64,000 nt of DNA, taken from the NCBI RefSeq assembly GCF_001632365.1, contig NW_024468567.1:158734-222733 (forward strand). Reading direction: 5' to 3'. This stretch comes from Laetiporus sulphureus 93-53 (taxonomy: Eukaryota; Basidiomycota; Agaricomycetes; Polyporales; Laetiporaceae). Position 1 is the first letter of the stretch. Each line of letters opens with the position of its first letter. The notes beneath the pieces were generated by a model, which saw nothing but the letters and a program-made list of their open reading frames with translations, was not told the origin of the DNA and ran no database searches. This document shows, piece after piece, positions 46,726-57,195 of the stretch. The position numbers and the translations under genes are program-made.

Positions 46726-48480
46726 TCATTGCGGCCGTTGTACCTGCTGTAGATACTTCTCGAATTCGCGGTATCGTCCCACTCTGGCAACGGTGAAGGG
46801 CACACTTAAGTGGACCGAGATGCCTTCTACCCTCGTCTCTCCGGCTATCCGAAATGTCATTAACATACCCTAGCATCCACTTTCCCGCAAACCGCCATTG
46901 CCATCGCGAAACTCAGACATTCTTCTTCTCCATTTCGTCTCCACCTCTTCCAAACCACCTGCTCTGCCAGCGATCGCTCATATCACGACTGCTACATTCC
47001 CCACTCATGCTCTCTCAAGTACACGCGATCCGCCCGAATCAGCGCACAAGGTCTTAGTAGCGGCCGGGCGATGTTGGCCGGAATCTCCCCAGAGACACCT
47101 ATCCAGCCATTTCATCGTCTTCACGGTAACGGTGGTGACACTCAATTCGATGGGGCTAATTTGAGGTCACGGGATGACCTCCGACTCGAGGATGATATGG
47201 ACACATCGGGCTAATCAGAAGCATCTCCACCGAGAGACTCCTCGAGGCGAAGGGGCTCGATGCTCAATTTCGCGCTGCGATGCATGTGGCGACACCTACA
47301 TATCCGCCATGGCTGGAAGGTACAATGTCAAGGTGCCGTATCATGCAATGAATCGTGGCGATACGACAGCTATCAGACAGCACAAGTCGGATTCAAACCG
47401 ATAGTTTTCGCATATAACTACCTTTCGACCGCCGAACACGCGAATGAACTCTCACATCCTCCTTCCCTGCAACCCGCGGTTGCTCATCACCCTTCCTCCA
47501 GGCGACCTCGACGCTCATCTTTCTTCCATCCTGAACTCGACCGCATAATTGCTAAACAGCGCACAGCCCGACTACCAGCGCCAGCCATCCTATCAGCACA
47601 GCCCTCAATCGACGACGCAAATTTGCTCACCTTGATCATCATGAGCACGCACTCGTGCCTGAAATGTGCCTGAGACATATTTGCGGAATGCCCATACGCG
47701 TGAACGTGAACACATGCGAGTGGCCCCCTAGATCTCGTACGCGCGCAGCGGCATCTGCCCGCTCTAGCGGGAACTCCTCGCATCAAAGCCTTCAGAGCGC
47801 GCGGATGGACGTTCACATGAAGCGGACCGGGACGGTGACAATCTGGCCTGCGCAGATGGAGACGATGTCGACGCATGGGCATGGAACGCCGCTCGCACGG
47901 AACATGGAAAGCGGAGTGACGATGCCTTCGATGGCCTATCGGGCACCTTGTGAATGTAAGGAGCGGAGTCACGCGAACGTAGGGAGCGGAATCCAAGGGC
48001 GGACCACGGCGTGTTCAACGACCTCGGAGATGCAATCGCAGCAACTGCGCCAAGGCACGCGCGCGCGTGCGCAAGCTATTCCCACATCGATTCGGTACCT
48101 CATTGAATGCACGAATCGCTCACGTAGCTTGCGCTGGACGCCAAGCTGCTTGCAAGACTGAATGAGCTCGATGAGGTATCCATGCGTATATGCGGGTTTG
48201 ACGACGGGAGGCGTTGCAGGAACGAGTGGATCAGGTGGGGTATTGGAAGTGTCGCGGATGGGTCAGAGTCGCATTGGCTCACTGGAGGTTGTCACACACC
48301 GGCACGTTTCAGGACTTAATCTACTGATAGCACGAGATTGCCATTCTCCCATGGGTTGTACGTATTACAGGAACCGGAAACGGACTTGCGAGGTTATAGC
48401 TTCCTTCAGACAGTCGCAGAGAGAACTTGTTGCGACTTGATTCGATTATGCACTGTACCTGACCCGTTCATCACCGCTTG
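46726..48480. other. Conserved tail of F-box duplicon copy 2
   Basis: About 1.75 kb matching the tails of the other copies. Just after the F-box stop, an overlapping frame (LLIIAAVV..., frame +1 relative to the last exon) is conserved with copies 1 and 3. Further on, only fragments remain that are similar between copies but not open. Confidence 0.5.
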
Positions 48481-48482
48481 CA

Positions 48483-49260
48483 TCAGCCCAGGTCAGAACA
48501 CGCACGCACCAATTGATAGGTGGTCGGATTCTCTATCATGCCCTCGACTATATCCGCTCTCCTTGAACCTTCCAATGACCCGTCGGCAATATACTTGATC
48601 TTTTCATCCAGCGTTCGATGAGCTAGACCAGCAGTGAAGGGCACCTTCACGAGGATTGAGGAGGCTAATCCTAGGATTCCCTTCGCTACCTCGATATCGG
48701 TATGAGCGCCCATGAACGCATCGAAGCACTCGGCGACGGAGAACACTCACTCTGCAGGGTGCCGTGGACGGCATCGAGGCAGGAGAGCACATGCATTGGC
48801 TGCTCCAATGCCGGTCACTGCTGGCATTACACTGCTCACCAGTGGACATCGAGCAGCTTTTCTAAGAAAGAATCAACAGGAGTCTTCGTATTGCTAGGGA
48901 CGTCCCATGCTCGATCTGCTATTGAGGTCAGGAGGAGAAATCAGACAGAGTCGCGGAGGAAAACGCGACAAGACCGCCCATGAAATCGACTGATGAGCAC
49001 GACGGGTCAGCAGAAGCCCACCATCAACATGACCCAGCACGCATCGCGAGTATCTCCGTCCTAGCATACCTCTTCCCGTCAGAACGCTGCACTTCCGCCC
49101 TTCTATACTGCGACGGCGGGATTCCAGACGAACGCCCTCCGGCGGGATGCGCAAGTACCTCAAATTGCAGACCCTTCTCGTCCTCCATATGCGACGACTC
49201 AGCGATCTCGGTCTTGTGCATTACGAGCGCAGACATGTGCATTCCTGCGGCTGGCATGGG
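48483..49260 (-). pseudogene. Remnant of unidentified gene family Z, copy 2
   Basis: Two blocks are similar to other Z copies. The first (about 49050-49260) reads MSALVMHKTEIAESSHMEDE and ends at the shared GGAAGAG / GTATGCTAGGA donor. The second (48530-48746) reads FDAFMGAHTDIEVAKGILGL and LDEKIKYIADGSLEGS and ends at a good GTGCGT donor. The path between them is not clear, and no complete protein could be assembled. No family was recognised. It is divergently placed to F-box copy 3. Confidence 0.4.
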
Positions 49261-51970
49261 AGCTGTCCAGTACTGCTCCGCGGAGAGGATAGTGGCGAAC
49301 GAATTGACGGCTTGCGCCGTCTTCGTGCTTGCAGTGATCGGCAGCAGTGCGCGAGAATCGAGCGTCGTGAGGTTCGCGAAGTCGGACGCAGAGCAGGTGG
49401 TTGAGGTAAAGACTTGGAAAGAGTGCTCTCTGAGGGTGCGGCAGAGTAAGGCGAAGACAAGATTTCAGCTTCAGTTGATCGAGTGTTCACAAGCAGTAAG
49501 CATTATTTAGTCACAGAGGTGTGAGAGAGGGTAAGCACGAACTTCATGTCTCGTCGAATGACTGGAATCCGCCGCAGACAGACATGGTGAAACACTCAGG
49601 CACGGACTTGCGCACATTAGCGCGGGTTGACGCCACCAAACTGATGCACAACCACGTTGTGCGCGATATAATTGACTGACTAGTCTGACTTTAACCCTCG
49701 AGCAGGCCGAGTTCTGACAAGCCCGTGTAGTCTCGATATTCTTTGTTATTCTCGCTTCCGTATACTAGTTCGTCGTGGAGCTCCGGTTCAGGTGTAAGTA
49801 CAGGATGCACATGCGGTCATGATGTGAATGAACGCTTTCTCCGTTCAAAAAAAATGTACGTCCTTATTTTTCATGCACTTCACTGCGACTGGCGTCCACT
49901 ACCATCTATTAATTATCGACAGGTCGAGGAGATGATCTCTCTGTCGAATACCACCGTCTGGATGGCGAGCACCGTGAATGGCCTTTATCTCCTTCATCCG
50001 CCCCTCAAATCACGGATGTCGCATGAAAGCGGTGTGTCAGAGGTGCCACTGGTCATCGCAAAGACAGAGCATGCAGGATATGTGAGATCAGACACATTAT
50101 CCTGAAGACGAACGCTACTACAATGCCCCAAGGAATTCACTGACGAATGAGGCAGGCCAGAAGGAATCCGCCGTCGGTACGAGAAACTGCAGCAAAACAG
50201 CATATATCTTCTCGTGTGAACGCCGTAAGTGGTCAATTCCTTCTGTGACAGCCCAAGAACATGAATGTTCATCAGCGAGATGTACGAACACCTGCTTTTG
50301 CAACGTACTTCTCCGCCCACTGCAACAGATCGAACAGTTCAGCCTAAGGCACCACACGCGTGGATAGACATGTTTCTGCCGTCAATGCGCCCACGGCCCA
50401 GTGCTGCTCCGTGGAATTTCGCGGGAGGGACATCGACGGCGGCATCGATGGCGGCCTTGGACTCAGTGCTGGGGGGCGTCGTCAAATGACCGGAGGCCGC
50501 TGCAAATTGACATCGTTGAGTGTGAGCTCAACTTTCGAATGCACCGGATTATTTATGATGCGATGGACTGTGCAGCTGTAACATGCTCCTATCATCCTTG
50601 TTTACAGACAATACGCTCGTAGCCGGGCTCTCCTGGCTCAACCAGCGGTGCTTCGTACGGAATGCACATGCGTGAGTGATCAAACACGTTATCGCACCAT
50701 GTCTTCTCCATCGCAGGCGATTCGCAATCACCCGCCTCTCGTTGTCAATTCAGCTTCGTTCCAACCGTTATTCTCACGATTTTCTTATGCCAGAACGGAA
50801 CACCGTGCACGTTAACGGTCACGACCTGCAGCACTATCATGCAGCTCGATGAAGGTTCCTTGACCAGCAGCTCGAGGAATCGGCCACTTTGTCGACTAAC
50901 ACTGCCTAGACGTTCGGCGCACGAGATGGCTGTCCTTGTCTCCAGACGCTCCTGGCATCACGGATGTGGTATGAAAGTGGTGCGTCAGCGAACGTTTTTA
51001 CTCAAACCTTATACCATGGCTATGGGCTTGACGGGGCGCAGCTCCTAGGCGCTCGGGTGCCCGGATGCTTATGCGCTTCCCGCCTGTGTCTTGCGGACCC
51101 GGGTGCAGGCGTCCTGCGACACAGATTGTGGTGCTGTGTAAGGAATCGCATATAAGGTGTATAGCCACAGCGGCTATCACGGGCAGGCCACCCATGGCCG
51201 CACTCGCGGTGTGTGTGCCAGTGCAGGATGTGGCCAATTTGATGAAAATTTACGGTATGTGTGGTCTATACAATCAATCTGATACCATATGCTGATAAGA
51301 AGTGTACGTGACGAGGCGCCCCGAAACTTCTCCAGTTACACCTTTTGCCCTCCCTCTGACCGTGGCAGTACTCACAGACGCGATGTTCATTGAGGTCCAG
51401 TGCGCATATTATGCTGTGCAGAATAGAAGTTTTTCCGTTCTCAGGATCATCGCGTAATCTGGAGCAGTGCAGCAATGTCCGCAGAATACGAAGGGACCTC
51501 TGGCCAGGTGCTGTATATGGGATGAGTTTCCGGAATGTCTATCCATCTGCAAGGCACGTAAGATCCTCAGCCTGTGCATGGTAATGCGAGTGAGCTGTAA
51601 GGACGCAGATTCCAACCCAGAGAAAACGAAATGACCGTGCTATGCATGTCGTGCATCGTCTTTAGTCCATGTCTGACTCAGTTGCCCAGATACACACCTC
51701 ATCGAGCGCTAATTACATCGTCGGGCTGTGCGTTGTCGATAAACGGGCGGTGCGTGTACAGCACCTTCAGGAATCACGCTGATTGACAGGCTGTGTGTGA
51801 TCTGAACATGGCGTTTCAGGAAGCCACGCAATTACGTGGGCCGCGTGAAAACTTCTAGAAGACGTTGCATACGGAGGCACATTGCAATGCGATGAGATTC
51901 ATACATATATCCCAAGAGCAGACCTGAAAAGTCAATCCTGCGACCATCTACCACCCACTCGACACCAACT
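49261..51970. other. Upstream block and leader of F-box duplicon copy 3
   Basis: About 2.7 kb without a supportable gene. Bases 49600-51600 match, with gaps, the block 43640-44740 and part of 56380-56860. Bases 51610-51970 match the non-coding leader of the other F-box copies. Fragments such as ALVAGLSWLNQRCFVRN followed by a GTGAGT donor (about 50610-50675) suggest a decayed split gene that was not identified. Confidence 0.5.
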
Positions 51971-53515
51971 ATGACATCCTCAGAACAGTACCTGAAACAC
52001 ATCACGAAAGCTTCAGGGGACAAGGTACTCAAGGTACAAAGGCTTGCGCCAACGGTAAGTGGGAAAGCGCCGCGTATGCGTTCTTGACGATTTATGCGCT
52101 GCGCTGCGTTAGATCAAGGGTGAGGCGGTCAAGACTGGCTCATCGGCGACGAGAACTCTGCCGCAGCTTCCGGTCGAGGTGTGGGAGAACGTGATTGACC
52201 ATCTGTGGGCCGACCAGTGGGCTTTGTGGGAGTGCAGGCTCGTCTGCCGAGCATGGTACCCTCCGAGTCGCTTTTACTTGCTCAAATACATCACGATGAG
52301 GAGTGTGAAGGGTGTGAAGGCATATGCGAAGGAGCTGAAGCAGACGCCCGAGCTGTCGAAGCGGCGGCACCATATGACTATATCGGGCAATCAGAGGACA
52401 GATATGTCAGTACTGTGGCCGGCAGCGACCATGCTCGCTCGCAAGCTGCCCCGACTGGAGACGCTCGACATCCGGTGGTCAGAGTGGAAGCCGTGGACGA
52501 TGCACCGCGACGTCTTCCTGCATCTCTCTGGCTTCTCCTCCGTCACTCGTCTCCATCTCTCTGATGTCACATTCCCCTCAATCACCGTCTTTGGGCGCCT
52601 CGTCTGCGCACTGCCACGTCTCGTCGCGCTCACATGCGAGGATCTGGAATTCACACAAGACCAATTTCACCGCGATATATTTGGTCCATATCGTGATCGC
52701 GTCAACATCCGCTACTTGCAACTCATGGACAATCTCAAGAGAGCGGAGAAACTCATCGACTTCCTTGCTTATCCTGTCATCTCGAGTCACTTGCAGAAAC
52801 TGGACCTCACATTTACATCACCATACAAATGGGACTGGCAGCGATTGTTGGATGCTGCCTCTGGCTCGCTCTCAGAACTGCGATGCAATCTTCCGTCCTC
52901 AGCACTACGGACGGGTACAGAGGTGTCTACTGCAGGTGCCATGCGCTCTAGTTTCATGCAAGCATTTCTTCTAACTAAAGTCTCTCTAGATTTGTTGCCA
53001 TCATTCACTGACCATACCTCACTGCAGAGACTATGCGTAATCTTTCATGGTCCTATTCAAGGTTGTGGCCTGGACACATTGCATCAAATGTTACTTTCGA
53101 TCAAGTCAGTCAAGCTTCGAGAAATTGTGATAGTGGTCGATTTGCATATACTCCGACGTGGAATGAATCACGTGAAGCGGATCATGAGGGCATTTCTGAA
53201 ACCCCATGAGTCTGCTCGCCACAAAGAGATTGACAATCATTTTTCGTCCGATTCATTCGGATTGCTGAGCAGAATAGAATTCAAGCTTGTATACTTCTCT
53301 CGGACGTATACCCCCAATGGCCATATGGATCATAAAACATTCCCTGAGGAGCAGTGGAAGCAGCAACTCGAATCTTTATTCCCACAACTGACCAAGCGAG
53401 GTATCTTCCGGTGAGTATCCCACATTTTACGCCTAGACTCATGCATTCATCTGTGTCGTGATATTGGAACCACAGCGCCACGATGAGGAAAAAGCGCTTT
53501 GCAAACGACTTTTGA
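51971..53515 (+). CDS. F-box protein with LRR-like C-terminal half, copy 3
   Basis: Four exons (51971-52054, 52113-52935, 52990-53410, 53476-53515), 455 aa, with a start MTSSEQYLKHITKASGD that differs from the other copies. The F-box follows the first intron (LPQLPVEVWENVIDHLWADQ, then LVCRAWYPPSRFYLL). Leucine-rich stretches follow (LPRLETLDIRWSEWKPWTM, LDLLPSFTDHTSLQRL). Here the second intron has no stop and a length divisible by three, so retention would keep one long frame (52179-53414). The intron is still preferred because the paralogues require it. The final 40-nt exon gives ATMRKKRFANDF. Confidence 0.82.
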
Positions 53516-55400
53516 TTATCACGCCCGTTGTATCTCCAGCAGATCCTTCCCGCGTTCGCGGTCTTGTCTCCGCTCTGGCAGCAGTGAAGGGCACACTCAA
53601 GTGGACCGCGGAGGTTTCCACCCTCATCTCGTCGGCCCTCCGAAGTGTTGTATGATCATGCACGTCCCTGGCTACCCACCACGGTCTCTTCCACAATCCC
53701 CTGCTCTGCATACATCACCCACTACTACATCGCATATATGCAAGTTCCAGCATCCGGTTCTCGCATATCGCCATCGCCATTCCGACGCTCAGACATCCAT
53801 TTTCCTCATCTCGTTCTCGTCCCCATCTCCATATGCTCCGCCAACGATCACTCATCCCACGACTGCTACATTCCCCATTCATACACACGCGCTATCCGCT
53901 GGAATTCCCGCACAAGGTCTCGATAGCGGCCAGGCGATCTTGGTCAGGATTCCACAGAAGATGTATATCCGTCTGGTTCGTCATCCGCACGGCGATGCCT
54001 GTGACGCTTACTCCACCGGACTATCCGCACTTCGACGGGTAATTCGACACGGGCACAGCAGATCCATTGAATACGTCTCCGCCGAGAGTCTCCTGAAGGC
54101 GAACTGGCCTGATATTTTATCTCGTGCCACACTACATCTTCCGTGCTCGTATGTGCACCCACATTCGCAATCTCTACAAACAATGTCAAGACGCTATATC
54201 ACGCAACGAACCCCGGCGACATGACAACATCAGGCGATGCGATTTCACGAGCGAACTGACTCTAGCCGGTGGAGACTCAACGGAGTCCGCACGCTCTCCT
54301 CCCCTGTGATCCGCAGGTGCTCAGTCAGCCCAGGATGACCTCGAACCTCATCTGCCGCTCGTCATTCAACTCGAACATATAGCCCCAGTGACAACACGCA
54401 ACTGGCCTGCCACCGGCGGACATCCCATCGACAGACTCCTCCATCGACGAGGCGCACTGGATCAGATTCACCTAGACGAGCGCAAATCCGTCCTCAAGAC
54501 ATATGCGCGGATTGTCCGTACGTGTGAACATAAACGCGTGCCGGTGGCCCTTGATTTTCTTCGTACGAAGCAGGATCCCAACCGTCCTCAACTTAACGAT
54601 CCGGCCAAAACTCCCTCATGTTGGGGCCCAACAGTGTGCGGGCTATCTTCGTGAATGGGATCGGGATGGTGGCGATCTGGCCTGCGCAGAGGAGTACCTT
54701 GTGAATGTAGGGAACGGAGTCGCGCGAACGTTTGAAGATGGTACGACGGTGGGCCACAGCGTGTTCCATGGATTTGGGATGCAATCGCAAATCTACTGAA
54801 TGACCGCGTCGAGGTACGCGAGCGCATGCGCTGGCTGTTCCCGCGTCGAGTCGGTACCTCATCAAGCGTACAAACTGCTCATGTAGCTTGTGCTGGACGC
54901 CAGGCTGCTTGCAAAATTCAACGAGCTCAACGAGGCACCATGCATATCTCGCGGGTTTGGTGTCAAGATAGTGCAGAGTTCCGATAGGAATAGTTGCTAG
55001 ATTGAATGGCTCAGGTGCAGTGTTGGAAATATCGTGTATGGGTCGGAATTGTGTGGCTCACTGAATGTTGTCGCACACCCGGCGCGTTTTAGGACTTTGC
55101 TAACTGATAACACGAGGTTATTATCATTCCACGGCTCGTGTATCGTATAGGAATCGAAAACGGACGTGCGAGGTTGTAGGTTTTGCAGAGAAGGCTTGAC
55201 TAGATTTGCAATATAGTCCGGCCCGTTCATCGGCGCTCGCATCAGCCCCATGATTCTGACCATGTCAGCCGCCAGTTGGTGCTTACGCCCAGTAGTGTCC
55301 CGTAGTATGCAGCTGAGACAAGGTGTCCTTATGCAGCCATAGTTCAGGTACGAAAGTCTATTCGCGTTCTTCAGCGTTGCGACAATCATTGGTGCGTATC
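53516..55400. other. Tail of F-box duplicon copy 3
   Basis: About 1.9 kb aligned to the tails of copies 1, 2 and 4. The overlapping frame LLIITPVVSPADPSRVRGLV directly after the F-box stop is open to 53655. Frames further on (for example 53499-54224) are not conserved in the other copies and are not called. Confidence 0.5.
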
Positions 55401-55960
55401 GTCAAGTATGAATGCCACGCTCCAGGCTGATAGTCACCCTCCAGTGTTTCTGGTAAGTCAGAACACGCACACACTATTGAAAGAGACTGATCCTCTATCA
55501 CGCTCTCGACTATTTTGCTCTCCCGAACTTTCTTCCAGTGACCCGTTGATGATATACTTGGTCTTCTCATCCAGCAATCGAGAAGTTAGACGAGCGACGA
55601 GGGTGCCTTCACCATGATTGAGGACTCGGGCCCTAGGGTACCTTGTTTTTAAGTCGATGCCAGTATGAGTATCAATTAATGCATCGAAACACTTGTCGAA
55701 ACCAGAGTCGCCAGATGAGATGGCTGACCCAATTTGGGCCCCAGGGACCTGACTAGAGTACATATAGGGTGTACAAACGACTGCCATTCAGCGCAGTCGT
55801 CCGCTGCTTAAGTATGTACAGCAAGTAGCTACGCCGAGCGTACGTCACGTGCCTCATCCAATTTTGCAGGGTACCACCTTGCGACGTGTTAAGCGCGCTC
55901 AACACCAGAAGAGTCCGGAAACCGGCTCCTTCCAACAACACTCAGCGATGGAGAAACACT
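55400..55960 (-). pseudogene. Remnant of unidentified gene family Z, copy 3
   Basis: The frame DKCFDALIDTHTGIDLK ... LLDEKTKYIINGSLEESS (about 55550-55720), with a shift into IVESVIEDQSLSIVCACSD, matches copy 2 (LDEKIKYIADGSLEGS, IVEGMIENPTTYQL). The frameshift and the lack of the other block make it a likely relic. No family recognised. Confidence 0.4.
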
Positions 55961-57195
55961 TACTCTATTACCTGCGCGGTGCTGTAATCGTGCAGGAAGC
56001 CTGCAATCCGAGCGTGTCCAGCGTGGTTGGACTTTGACGTCCAACTTGCTTACACAATAGAACATGCGGCGCAATTGAATAGGTTCGCGGTTACGAGCGA
56101 GTACGATTCGCCCTACAGGACGAAATGGTCGTCAAGATCATTGGAGCTGAGATGAGGCCCAGCGCAGATACCATCTGCAACCATGATTATACTATGAGGG
56201 AATATGTAGGCCACGTAGTGCTCTATAGCGCATTATAGCCGCTCATAGTATATTTAAGTTCCAGATGACGATCACATGCGCTTGTAATCTAAACAAACGG
56301 TCTACTATGTGTTAAACAAATACGTCCTTGTTATAATTATTCATCCGGCGTCTCATGCTTCGACTGTCATCGGCTACTAGGAGTTCTTTTTCTCAGAACC
56401 ACACAACACCGAGCGTGCCGCTTCTGCGATGGGCGGCAGGACCATCCAGCATCGCCTGGACAGTGAGCACCACCGATCGCCTTCCCCGCCTTCATGGGCT
56501 CATCAAATCGCGGATATGACCCTGCTCTTGCTATGCAGACACTGCGCTCGTAGGCAGGCGAAGGGGTGCTATATACAGTATCCCCATGTGCACGCATAAT
56601 GTTAGTGATCAAGCACTGTCACTCGTCCCTTGTCTTCTCCATTGCGGCCGATTCGCCGTCAAACGCGTTGCCGTTCAGCGTCTCGCTGGCACCAGACCCT
56701 CTTCCGAAGGCGTCACGTATGTGGCACGAATGCGGTACATCTGACGAGCAACGCTCCCTGTCAAACCTCGGGCTATGACTATGGGACGGGCTGTGACTAT
56801 GGGATTGACGGGGCGCAGTTCCTAGGTAAGACACACATATTGACTTGGAGAAAATGAGATGATCACGCTATGAATTATGTCATGCGCCGTCTTTTCGCCC
56901 ATGTCTGCAGATACGCATGGTCCCACTTGTCGACTGCTAATTATACCGCTAGGCTGTGCATTGTCAATGAACAGATGGCGTGCGTACGGCACCTGCAGAT
57001 TGATTGAATGGTTGTGTGTATGCGTGATCTGAACATGGCTGTGCAGTGCTTGCATCGCAGGGCAATGCACGCGGTCATGTGGGTGGTGTGTGGATTTCCC
57101 GGAATCAGAATCACGTTGCAATGTGGTGAGATGGATATATATTGCAAGAGCCGGCTTGGAAACTCATACCTGTGACGATCCTCCGCTCCAGCGCT
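55961..57195. other. Spacer, upstream block and leader of F-box duplicon copy 4
   Basis: Bases 56100-56380 are AT-richer and unlike the rest. Bases 56380-56860 are a shortened version of the upstream block, and 56860-57195 is the leader shared with the other F-box copies. No gene supported. Confidence 0.5.

Larger units (their letters stand above)
43640..48900 (+). repeat. F-box duplicon copy 2
   Basis: Composed of an upstream block (43640-44740), the non-coding leader (44745-45140), the frameshifted F-box gene (45141-46725), its long tail (to about 48.44 kb) and family-Z sequence on the minus strand. The same order is seen in copy 3. The upstream block shows fragments of an unidentified gene with scattered splice-like sites (for example the frame LPFKPWAVTMELAGHSSYVL near 44.1 kb) that shift frame between copies. 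Confidence 0.75.
49600..56000 (+). repeat. F-box duplicon copy 3
   Basis: Same order of blocks as copy 2: upstream block, leader (51610-51970), F-box gene (51971-53515), tail and minus-strand family-Z sequence (55400-55960). It is the longest copy in the window. Confidence 0.75.

Noticed and set aside
52179..53414. Single-exon reading of F-box copy 3
   Set aside because: Open only because its second intron happens to lack stops; paralogues show the intron and give a better alignment when it is removed.
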